Positions 9,929 through 18,339 of a stretch of 64,000 nt of DNA are shown piece by piece. The translations under genes and the position numbers were made by a program. This DNA comes from Ehrlichia sp028752135. Its GTDB lineage: Bacteria; Pseudomonadota; Alphaproteobacteria; Rickettsiales; Anaplasmataceae. The stretch is from contig CP082782.1 in assembly GCA_028752135.1 (NCBI GenBank), positions 868,001 to 932,000 on the forward strand, written 5' to 3'. How positions within the stretch are numbered: position 1 is the stretch's first letter; every line of letters begins with the position of its first letter. A model generated the notes under the pieces. The model saw nothing but the letters and a program-made list of their open reading frames with translations. It had not been told where the DNA came from and made no database searches.

Positions 9929-11194
9929 TTATTGATGATTCACATTTCTATATTCAATCCGATTAGATCTTACATTACTAAATAATGTACGCACTCTTTC
10001 TCTGAATGTTGAAAATGCACTAATATTACCACTATGTGTTATTTCTTCTTCTTCCTGAAATGAGCTAAATGTAGAATAATTTCTCACTTCACTCTCAGAA
10101 GAAGGTAGCTGAGTTCTAGGTGTATCATCACCTAATATCATTAATCTTGACTCCATTGCACTTTCTAGAATTCCTAATTCCTTCAATATTTTTATTTCCC
10201 AGGGGAAACAATTTTTTTTTGATGATATATTAGCTTCTAATGGATATGCTGGATATGCTAATACAACTTTGCCATATTCATTAAGATTAGTGACATTGTA
10301 GGACTTCTCGTTATAATATACTTCATCTAAAAATGTGGTAAGTTTATCTTTAAAAACTAGCAAGAACACTGTAAAAAATAAACTGTCGCCCCTTTTGGGT
10401 ATTATACTGCTCTTTAACACTGTTAAAATTCCAGTAAGTATTGTGTCTGCTTTTACTATGTGAGATGGAACTTTGCATGTAAACATAAATAAAGATGTTT
10501 CACAAGGTAAAACTTTATCTTTTCGCTTTTTATTATTAGTATATACTCTTAAGTAATTGTCTGGAAATTCAGTATTACCTATACACGTTACTTTGTTTAT
10601 TGTAATACCTCCAATGTGATTCAGAGTTCTACTGAAAATTTCATAGTTCTGGAGAGATTTCTCTTTTATTATATTTTTCTCTTCTAAATCATAAGATCTA
10701 TATTCTGCATTAGCTAACATTTCAACACTTTGTAAAGCTTTAAACTCATCAAATGAATCATGAGATTTGTTATTAATTACTCTTGCTAGTACACAAATAC
10801 CATACGTATTAAGATTATCAAAAATTAATTGCTTTTTGCTAAGTATCTTATAGTATACTTCCTTTAAAAAAGGATTAATATTTTCTTCCTTTACTAGGAT
10901 GTACATATTTACTGTTCCTGACATACTATATGCTTTAGAGTTATTTTGCAATAACTCATCTTCAGCTAGTAGACTACCTTTTACTTCTTGAGGTAGTAAT
11001 TTACATACTAACAAGTACAAAGAATCTTTCTCTGAATTACAAGAAGTTTTTCTATATGCACAACTTTTAGAAAAATATATTCTTAACCTACCATTAGCTG
11101 CAGTACTTCCTATACACACAATTCGATTTACCTGAATACTATTAATAACTGATAAATCGATATTTATTATACCATCTTTATTACTACCTAACAT
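9929..11194 (-). CDS. CIGNT-family two-module protein, copy 6 (intact, 421 aa)
   Basis: Same plan as copy 5, with V-C-I-G-S-T near residue 27 opening module 1 and T-C-I-G-N-T near 205 opening module 2. It has the D-E-V-Y-Y-N-E form of the late module 2 helix. A nine-base tandem duplication (GGATATGCT twice, about 10241-10258) gives A-Y-P-A-Y-P where relatives have one A-Y-P, a small in-frame length change. At the hotspot where copy 4 breaks, nine A keep the frame. The tail ends R-N-V-N-H-Q. The start abuts an ATG-GTC-ATA-TAA mini-ORF. Function unknown. Confidence 0.8.
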   Translation of the reverse strand: MLGSNKDGIINIDLSVINSIQVNRIVCIGSTAANGRLRIYFSKSCAYRKTSCNSEKDSLYLLVCKLLPQEVKGSLLAEDELLQNNSKAYSMSGTVNMYILVKEENINPFLKEVYYKILSKKQLIFDNLNTYGICVLARVINNKSHDSFDEFKALQSVEMLANAEYRSYDLEEKNIIKEKSLQNYEIFSRTLNHIGGITINKVTCIGNTEFPDNYLRVYTNNKKRKDKVLPCETSLFMFTCKVPSHIVKADTILTGILTVLKSSIIPKRGDSLFFTVFLLVFKDKLTTFLDEVYYNEKSYNVTNLNEYGKVVLAYPAYPLEANISSKKNCFPWEIKILKELGILESAMESRLMILGDDTPRTQLPSSESEVRNYSTFSSFQEEEEITHSGNISAFSTFRERVRTLFSNVRSNRIEYRNVNHQ

Positions 11195-11232
11195 TTATAT
11201 GACCATTAATTCACACACATTGCTTTACTCTA

Positions 11233-11260
11233 GATATATCACAGAATCTAAATTTTTCAA
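11233..11260 (-). promoter_or_regulatory. sigma70-like promoter of array copy 6
   Basis: TTGAAA (11260-11255), a 16-base spacer and TATATC (11238-11233) on the minus strand, almost identical to the copy 5 promoter. Confidence 0.55.
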
Positions 11261-12192
11261 TATATTTAAGGAATTAACTATATAAATATTATTCGTTATA
11301 ATCTTTTCTTTTAAATTCTAAATCATAAATATTTTCTAAATTGTTTTTACTAATAGAATCAATATGCAAATCATTTATTCCAATATAATTATCTTACTTT
11401 TTGTAATTTTATGTACTCTTATAATAAACAGTTAACTACTTAGGCATGAATTTATTGTATGCATTGTACAAAAATATTATTGCTTCTGTTAAAACTATTT
11501 AAAACCTTAAAAAACATCTTCTTTATATATTTGTAGTATATATGTTTGATACTATATGACAACTTAAAGTAACATATTTATTATATATAATACTTTGTTC
11601 TTCTCCCAATGTTATTTCCTAAAGAACATTTCTTTTCTAGCACTTTTCATAAAATGTACATAGCGATGTTATACCACTCTAATCCCGGATTTCAAAACCT
11701 TTGTTCCATTATTCCATTTTGTTCTAAGACATTACAAATGCAGAGATTCAACACTCTACAACTATTTTAAATAATAATTATACATTGATACATATCTTTC
11801 ACAATGCCCATACCTATAATTTTCAATAAGGAACAAACTTTTTAGCTAAATTTCTCGTAGTGTATGGATAGCAATTTACAATATAGTGAAAATAAATGTA
11901 TAGTACGAACTTCAAATTAGGATTTAAAATAGATGTGCTGAATATAGGAGAATCGAGACTACCTGTAAAAAACTTTTTTATTGTATCTTAATAGGCCAGG
12001 TTATATACTATGGTCTTTATTTAAACTAAAAAATATCTGCCATTATTTACATTTATATACTTTTTGGTTAATTTATATCCTGATAATTAAACTAATGCTA
12101 CATGATATTCTTATCAGAAACCACGCTAACACACTATATAAACACTGTATTACCACAATATACTAATGTATCTCAATATTGCATTATATCGT
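11261..12192. repeat. Duplicated array spacer, long form, copy C
   Basis: No gene. 11375-11900 repeats the copy A and B spacers. 11870-11980 resembles 3715-3830 in the copy 2/3 spacer, which suggests mosaic duplication. Confidence 0.65.
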
Positions 12193-13506
12193 TTATTGAT
12201 GATTCAGATTTCTATATTCAATCCGATTATGCCTTACATTACTAAATAATGTACGCACTCTTTCTCTGAATTTTGAAAATGTACCACTATTACCACTATG
12301 TGTTATTTCTTCTTCTTCCTGAAATGAGCTAAATGTAGAATAATTTCTCACTTCATTCTCAGAAGACAATAGACGAGTTCTAAGTGTATCATCATCTCTC
12401 ACTTCACTCCCAGCAGAAGATAGCTGAGTTCTAGACTCATTGCCATCTAATATTATTAATCTTGACTCCACTGCACTTTCTAGAATTCCTAATTCCTTTA
12501 TTATTTCTGCTTCCCAGGGTAAACAATGTAAATTTGATGGTATATTATCTTGTAATGGATATGCTAATACAACCTTACCATATTTACTAGGATTAATGAT
12601 ATTGCAGGACTTCTTGTTGTTATATACTTCATGTAAAAATGTGCAAAGTGTATCTTTAAAAACTAGCAAGAACACTATAAAAAATAAACTATCACTCTTT
12701 CTGGATGTTGTAGAACTTCTCTTCTTGAACCCCAGTGAAATTCCAGTAAGTGTTGTGTCTGCTTTTACTACTTTATGTGGAACCTTACATACAAACATAA
12801 ATAAAGATGTTCCATAAGGTGAAACTTCATTTTTTTGATTTTTATTATTAACGTATACTTTTAAGTGATTGTCTTCAAACTCAGTATTACCTATACACGT
12901 TACTTTATTTATTGTAGTACCTTCAATGCTATTCAGAGTTCGAATGAAAATTTCATAGTTCTGAAAAGATTTCTCTTTTTTTATATTTTCCTCTTCTAAA
13001 TCGTAGGCTCTATATTCTGCACTAGCTAACAGCTGATTTCCAACATTTTGTAAAGCTTTACGCTCATTAAATGAATATTTGGTATTAACTATTCTTGCTA
13101 GTACACAAGTACCATACATACCAAGATTATCAAAAATTAGTTGCTTTTTGCTAAGTATTTTATAGTATACTTCCTTTAAAAAAAGACTAATATTTTCTTC
13201 TCTTACTAGGATATACATATTTAGTGTTACTGACATACCATGTGCTTTAGAATTATTTTGCAATAACTCATTTTCAGCTATTAGAACCTCTTTTACTTCT
13301 TCAGGTAGTGAGTTACATGTTAACAAGAACAAAGAATTTTTATATGAATTACAAGAAGTTTTTCTATGTGCACAATTTTTAGAAACATATATTCTTAACT
13401 TACCATCACTTGCAGTGTTTCCTATACACAAAATTTGACTTACCGCAATACTATTAATAGCTGATAAATCGATATTTATTATACCATCTTTATTACTACC
13501 TAACAT
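12193..13506 (-). CDS. CIGNT-family two-module protein, copy 7 (intact, 437 aa)
   Basis: First gene of the array in transcription order, nearest to gltX. Module 1 starts at L-C-I-G-N-T near residue 27 and module 2 at T-C-I-G-N-T near 207. It is longer than copies 5 and 6 mainly because a stretch of about 51 bases in the tail is duplicated (12346 onward and 12397 onward), giving two versions of S-S-x-x-S/N-E-V-R. At the hotspot where other copies have K-K-N-C-L, this copy reads S-N-L-H-C-L, so the long A run is absent and it cannot slip there. The tail ends R-N-L-N-H-Q. It has the best promoter of the group. Function unknown. Confidence 0.8.
   Translation of the reverse strand: MLGSNKDGIINIDLSAINSIAVSQILCIGNTASDGKLRIYVSKNCAHRKTSCNSYKNSLFLLTCNSLPEEVKEVLIAENELLQNNSKAHGMSVTLNMYILVREENISLFLKEVYYKILSKKQLIFDNLGMYGTCVLARIVNTKYSFNERKALQNVGNQLLASAEYRAYDLEEENIKKEKSFQNYEIFIRTLNSIEGTTINKVTCIGNTEFEDNHLKVYVNNKNQKNEVSPYGTSLFMFVCKVPHKVVKADTTLTGISLGFKKRSSTTSRKSDSLFFIVFLLVFKDTLCTFLHEVYNNKKSCNIINPSKYGKVVLAYPLQDNIPSNLHCLPWEAEIIKELGILESAVESRLIILDGNESRTQLSSAGSEVRDDDTLRTRLLSSENEVRNYSTFSSFQEEEEITHSGNSGTFSKFRERVRTLFSNVRHNRIEYRNLNHQ
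12346..12440 (-). repeat. 51-base duplication in the tail of array copy 7
   Basis: TCTCACTTCA begins at 12346 and again at 12397, each followed by a similar C-AGAAGA and GAGTTCTA stretch. It adds 17 codons in frame to the Ser/Glu-rich tail, which neighbouring copies 5 and 6 lack. Confidence 0.6.
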
Positions 13507-13537
13507 TCATATAACCATTCATTCACACACATTGTCT

Positions 13538-13565
13538 ATTATATCACAGAATCTAAATTTTTCAA
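13538..13565 (-). promoter_or_regulatory. sigma70-like promoter of array copy 7
   Basis: TTGAAA (13565-13560), a 16-base spacer and a perfect TATAAT (13543-13538) on the minus strand. Transcription would begin near 13531, leaving about 13 bases before the mini-ORF ATG (13518) and about 25 before the protein ATG (13506). Confidence 0.65.
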
Positions 13566-14162
13566 TTTATTTAAAAAATTAACTATATAAATATTATTCG
13601 TTATAATCTTTTCTTTTAAATCCTAAATATCTTCTAAATTATTTTTACTAATTGAATCAATATGCAAATCATTTATTTCAATTTTATGGTGGACTTTGGA
13701 ATATTAATATACGTTACATTCATATTCGCATAACCTTACAAAATTTTTTTCCTTTTATTTTTTAATATTTTTGCAAACAGAATAGTTCTGTAATTTCTTA
13801 TTTCTTTCTCTTGAACACATTAAAACGTATATATATGTGTATTAAATCAATATCGATAAAATCATTATTAAAAATTTATATTCTAGTAAAAATATATAAG
13901 ACAGAATACAATAAGTAAGCTCATATTTAGGTAATCACTAATATACAATTGTAGCACCGTATTTGTGCTATACTGTTTTTGCTTAATATCCTGATAGAAC
14001 CCAATTTACTGCATAAATCTTAGTATCTTGACTGAAAATAAGAGTAGGGTAGCTTAATATGTTAAATAGGTATACTTAAAAATATTATCTGATAAAAGTT
14101 AAATCAATATAACAAGCTGTTTCAAATCCAATTATATGACTATTGATTAAATTCTGCTCTTT
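13566..14162. other. Spacer between gltX and the array
   Basis: The first 110 bases still resemble other copies' upstream regions. Array similarity ends near 13680, which marks the right border of the duplicated block. Nothing else recognised. Confidence 0.45.
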
Positions 14163-15572
14163 TTACATAACATCCACTGCATACCTTATTCGTCTAAGAC
14201 ATTCATCTTGTTGAAAGTTAACCATTATTCCAATAATACCTGGAGCATTCATTCTTCCAATTATAGATGCACGTAAACAATGATAAATAATGTTGACTTT
14301 GATATCTAAACTCTGTGCAATATTCTTTATTGCTGATGTAAGTGTATTACTATTCCATTTATTTGCCGAAATTTCCGATAAATTACTATGTAACATATTA
14401 AATATATCTTTGTAATCTTTTATAATCATAATAGATTCTTGATCAAGAGAAATTGGAATATCTTCAACATAAAACAAAGACTCATCAGCTAAATCTATTA
14501 AATTCTTTGTTCGCTTTTTGAGTTCACTTAATCCTCTTAATAAATATTCCTTTTTCACTTTATCTATTACATGACCTATTTTTTTTTCTATGATTGGTAT
14601 TATCATGTCTAAAATTATTGCATCATCAGTTACGCTAATGTAGTGATTATTTAAAAATTCTAGCTTTTTATTATCTAACCTTTATGGAGATTGCCCAATG
14701 TTTTCTATAGAAAACCATCTTATCGCTTGATCCATAGTAATGATTTCATCATTATCATGGCTCCATCCCATCCTAATTAAATAATTAAAAACAGCTTCTG
14801 GTAATACGCCTGAATTTTTGTACTCATGTATACCTAATGCTTTATGCCTCTTAGATAACTTATTTCCATTCTCATCATGTATCAATGGAATATGAGCAAA
14901 TTTAGGTGGTTCCCAATTTAATGCATTGTATATTAATAACTGTCGTGCTGTATTTGTTAAGTGATCTGTACCTCTAATAATATGTGTGATATTCATATCA
15001 TGATCATCTACAACTACAGATAAAAGATAAGTTGGCGTATTATCAGAACGCAATAAAATCATATCATCTAATTGTTCATTATTTATCACAACATTACCAT
15101 ATACCTCATCATCAAATGACGTTGTACCTTCTGTTGGAGCTTTTAATCTCACAACGCCAGAAAGATTATTATCTAGCAAATTTTTATTTCTCCATACACA
15201 ATCATGTTTATAATATAACCCCTTTCTGTTTGCTTCTTCTCTTTCTCTACTTATATCTTCTTCAGAACAATAACAATAATATGCTTTGTTGTTCAATACC
15301 AATTTATTTACAACTTCAACATGTCTTGATATATTTTCTGATTGTAACACTATTTTTCCATCATAAGAAATATTCAACCAAGCCATTGCGTCAATAATAG
15401 AATCTATAAGTTCTTTAGATGATCTTTTCTTATCTGTATCTTCAATACGTAACAAGAATTTCCCATTGTTATGTCTAGCATATAACCAATTAAATAAAGC
15501 TGTTCTTGCACCTCCTAAATGCAAATGTCCGGTTGGTGAAGGGGCAAATCTAGTGACTACATGGTGTAACAT
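14163..15572 (-). pseudogene. gltX: Glutamyl-tRNA synthetase with an internal in-frame stop
   Basis: Class I aminoacyl-tRNA synthetase that charges tRNA with glutamate. The first 296 residues (15572-14685) have the N-terminal F-A-P-S-P-T-G-H-L-H-L-G-G signature (HIGH region), R-I-E-D-T-D and the K-L-S-K-R-H motif (KMSKS-type) near residue 242. A TAA follows at 14684-14682, right after I-G-Q-S-P. The same frame stays open for 172 more codons (R-L-D-N-K-K-L-E..., M-I-I-P-I-I-E...), ending at 14163 with a typical C-terminal anticodon-binding domain. Both halves share one frame, so no indel is needed. A single substitution such as TCA to TAA would explain it. Rickettsiales usually carry two GltX paralogues, so one could be tolerated as broken, or the base may be miscalled. 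Confidence 0.85.
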
Positions 15573-15736
15573 AATAAATAATGGAATCTTATTAATGTAA
15601 AGACTAGAATTTTTTAGTATATGAATAGTTTTGTAAAGTCAAATATATTATAGACATATTATATATAAGATTTGCCGATTTATTATTTAAGAAGATTGTG
15701 TACAAAATATTTATACTATAATATAGTTATTCCATG

Positions 15737-15807
15737 TGCCGTTACCAAGAATCGAACTTAGGTCGCGTCATTACCAATGACGTGCTTTGCCACTAAGCTA
15801 TAACGGC
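15737..15807 (-). tRNA. tRNA-Thr (anticodon GGT)
   Basis: Minus-strand cloverleaf beginning GCCGTTA and closing TAACGGC with discriminator A. The anticodon arm is CGTCA-TTGGTAA-TGACG, giving GGT. The T loop TTCGATT is present. CCA is not encoded. Confidence 0.9.
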
Positions 15808-15938
15808 CCAGTCAATTTATTTTATTTTTTATTATGAATAAGTCAAAAAAAATTAAAGACATAGATAAAAAAAAGCATTATCAAATGCATTAAGGGCTAA
15901 CTTACTTCGTAGAAAACAAAAACAACGTCAAGTCAAAG

Positions 15939-16751
15939 ATGCCAGAACTACCTGAAGTCGAAATAGTACGCAATGCACTATCTGCTGAAATTTTAGGCAA
16001 GATAATATTAAAAGTACAAGTTAACAAATATAACTTGCGTATGCAGGTTACACAAAATTTAAACAGTATGACTGCAGGCCATCAAATATGCAACATCACT
16101 CGAAAGGGTAAATATATTATTTTAGTCCTTAGCAATCAGTATTATATAATTATACACCTGGGTATGAGTGGTAAATTAATTTTTAAAAAGGATTATATTG
16201 GGAAAAAACACAACCATGTAATATTCTTTGTGAGTGATGATAAATTACTTATTTTTCATGATCCAAGAAGATTTGGAATAGTTATATTGTTAGATCATGA
16301 TCAATACATAAATTTTTTTCAAGACTTTGGAGTTGATCCATTATCCAATGAATTTAGTGCTGACTATTTATATAAAATTTTCAATAAAAAAACTACAAAT
16401 ATTAAATCTTTACTGATGGATAACAAAATAATAACTGGCATAGGTAATATATATTCTACAGAGAGTCTTTTTATGACAGGAATATTACCTAGCAGGTCTG
16501 TAAAAGATATATCAATTACAGAGTGCGAAAATCTTATTTGTAATATTAAAAACGTTTTATTACTTTCAATAAAGAACGGCGGATCAAGTATTAAAGACTT
16601 TATATCTCCATTTGGAATAAAGGGTAATTTTCAAGATCATTTGTTAGTTTACAATAGAGCAGGGAAGTTATGCTATAAATGTAATAATCCTATTTCAATG
16701 ATGAAACAAGGTGGTAGGAGTACCTTTTTTTGTTCATATTGTCAATTATAA
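15939..16751 (+). CDS. mutM: Formamidopyrimidine-DNA glycosylase
   Basis: Bifunctional glycosylase/AP lyase that removes 8-oxoguanine and other oxidised purines. The start is fixed by the catalytic N-terminal Pro-2/Glu-3 in M-P-E-L-P-E-V-E. The catalytic lysine lies in M-S-G-K-L near residue 80 and the helix-two-turn-helix has I-T-G-I-G-N-I-Y-S near residue 167. The C-terminal zinc finger is complete (C-Y-K-C near 244 and C-S-Y-C near 265). Its length of 270 residues is normal. It is transcribed away from the tRNA-Thr/gltX side, and no operon partner is seen. Confidence 0.95.
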   Translation: MPELPEVEIVRNALSAEILGKIILKVQVNKYNLRMQVTQNLNSMTAGHQICNITRKGKYIILVLSNQYYIIIHLGMSGKLIFKKDYIGKKHNHVIFFVSDDKLLIFHDPRRFGIVILLDHDQYINFFQDFGVDPLSNEFSADYLYKIFNKKTTNIKSLLMDNKIITGIGNIYSTESLFMTGILPSRSVKDISITECENLICNIKNVLLLSIKNGGSSIKDFISPFGIKGNFQDHLLVYNRAGKLCYKCNNPISMMKQGGRSTFFCSYCQL

Positions 16752-17028
16752 ATCTTTTTGCATGGGACACATTACACTGAATAAATGTTTCTAATTTTAT
16801 TACTTTAAGAAGACATCATATTTGTGATTTATAAAAAAGTATAATATTTTTCTCATCAAATCCTATAAAAATAGAAAGAACTAAATTTCATAGTCTCCAG
16901 TAAATTTATTTTAGAGGAAATAATACAAGTAATATCACTTATATGAAGCATTACTTATAATAAATTAAATTAATATTGCTATTAAAATTATTGATAATCT
17001 TAGCAAATTATTACAAATAATATAATGT

Positions 17029-17794
17029 ATGTCATTTTTATTGTATCAATATATGTGTATAGCAATTAATTTACAACTTGTTGAATTAGAGAAAAAGAAG
17101 AGTAGGAAAACGCAAAGAGACAGAATATTAGATAGTATAGAAAAAAAATTGAAAAATAGGATAGAACAAGCAGAATTAGTATTAAGTAAAGAAGAAATAG
17201 CACTTAAAATAGAAGAAGAAAAATTAGAAATATCAGAAAAGGTATTAGAAATAATAGAAAAAGAATTATATAAAAATATAAAAGAGTTGAGTAAAGATAT
17301 AAAAGACTAAGAAAAATAATAAAAGAATTAACTACAGAACAATAAAATATAAAAGAACAAATAAGTCAACTTAAATCAATACAAAAAACGAGAATACTAA
17401 AAAAAGATTTAAGAGACAAAAGTAATGAATTGCAAATCGACTTATTTAAACAAAAAAACATACTAGATATAAAACTACAAAAATTAGATAAGAGAATAAA
17501 AAAATTCATGGAAAGAAAAAAAGAGATAGAAAAAGAAAAGGCAGAATTTGCAAAAGTAACAAATGCATTGAATAGAAAAAAAAACAAATTAGAAGAAATA
17601 GAGAAAACAATACTAAATCTGATACCAAATTCCAGAGCAGTATCGGAGCAGCAGTAAGCAAAGAAGAAGATATAACAGAATTATCAATTACAGTAGAGCT
17701 ACCATCATTAAAAAAGTGTCAAACAAAATTAACCTCTACTTCTATAATGAATCCAATGTTATCAGGATCAAGTGAAGTTAAAAACCTAATATAG
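17029..17794 (+). pseudogene. Coiled-coil protein relic (two frameshifts and one stop)
   Basis: Not recognised. 17029-17310 encodes 93 residues, mostly a Lys/Glu-rich coiled coil (E-K-K-L-K-N-R-I-E-Q-A-E-L). The coil continues in a second frame, including 17430-17657 (L-D-K-R-I-K-K-F-M-E-R-K), and then in a third frame to TAG at 17794 (S-K-E-E-D-I-T-E-L-S-I-T). One added A in the run at 17301-17304 and one in the run at 17615-17617 join the three frames, leaving a single in-frame TAA at 17343-17345. Repaired length would be about 255 codons. It resembles the coiled-coil half of the gene starting at 18340 in composition, so it may be a decayed relative. Part of the damage may be homopolymer error. 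Confidence 0.5.
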
Positions 17795-18339
17795 TGATAA
17801 TCTTAATAGGAGTTTAGTATTTTGATTAATTAGTAGGTTAATATAAAATCAATCACTATAAATTTAGTAGTTCATATAAACTTCATGATTATATCTCCAT
17901 TGTATTATTGTTTGTCATTAATGGTGGACAGGACTTTGCACATTTATATATGCAGTGTAATGCAAGTACTAATTAAACAAATATAAAAAAACTAGTATAA
18001 GTTTTTTTCTTTTTATAATAAAACGATTATAATGATTCTATACCTTATACTGCAAGAGTTAAGTTTATTGTTTTATACTTCTGTCAATATAATAACAGTA
18101 AATGTACTGGCAGATGCAATTTGTCATTTATATTTACAAAAATAATATTCTTGTCTCTCGTATAGAAGGAATATAGGGTTAATTTTATAAAAAAGTAGAA
18201 AATAAGATGTGTTTTATTTATAGATGAATTGTACTCATATATTAATCACCTAAGAAAGAGAATATAGTAATTAATATTTTATTGACATTTATTAATAAAA
18301 TATTAATAACATCTATAAATATATTGATAAATCAAACAT
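17795..18339. other. AT-rich spacer
   Basis: No gene or RNA recognised between the coiled-coil relic and the next gene. TATTAATAAAAT-type repeats near 18275-18305 may contribute to the downstream promoter. Confidence 0.4.

Noticed and set aside
12440..12817. 125-codon plus-strand ORF inside array copy 7
   Set aside because: It is the shadow of a conserved minus-strand gene and is not kept at this length in the other copies.
14682..14684. Stop-codon recoding (selenocysteine or alternative code) in gltX
   Set aside because: The codon is TAA, no SECIS-like structure was seen, other genes use TAA as a normal stop and prfA is intact.
15032..15397. 121-codon plus-strand ORF in gltX
   Set aside because: Antisense to conserved synthetase sequence. 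Its Tyr/Leu-rich text is typical of a shadow frame.
17366..17587. 73-codon Phe/Ser-rich minus-strand ORF
   Set aside because: Antisense shadow of the coiled-coil relic, with no start signal.
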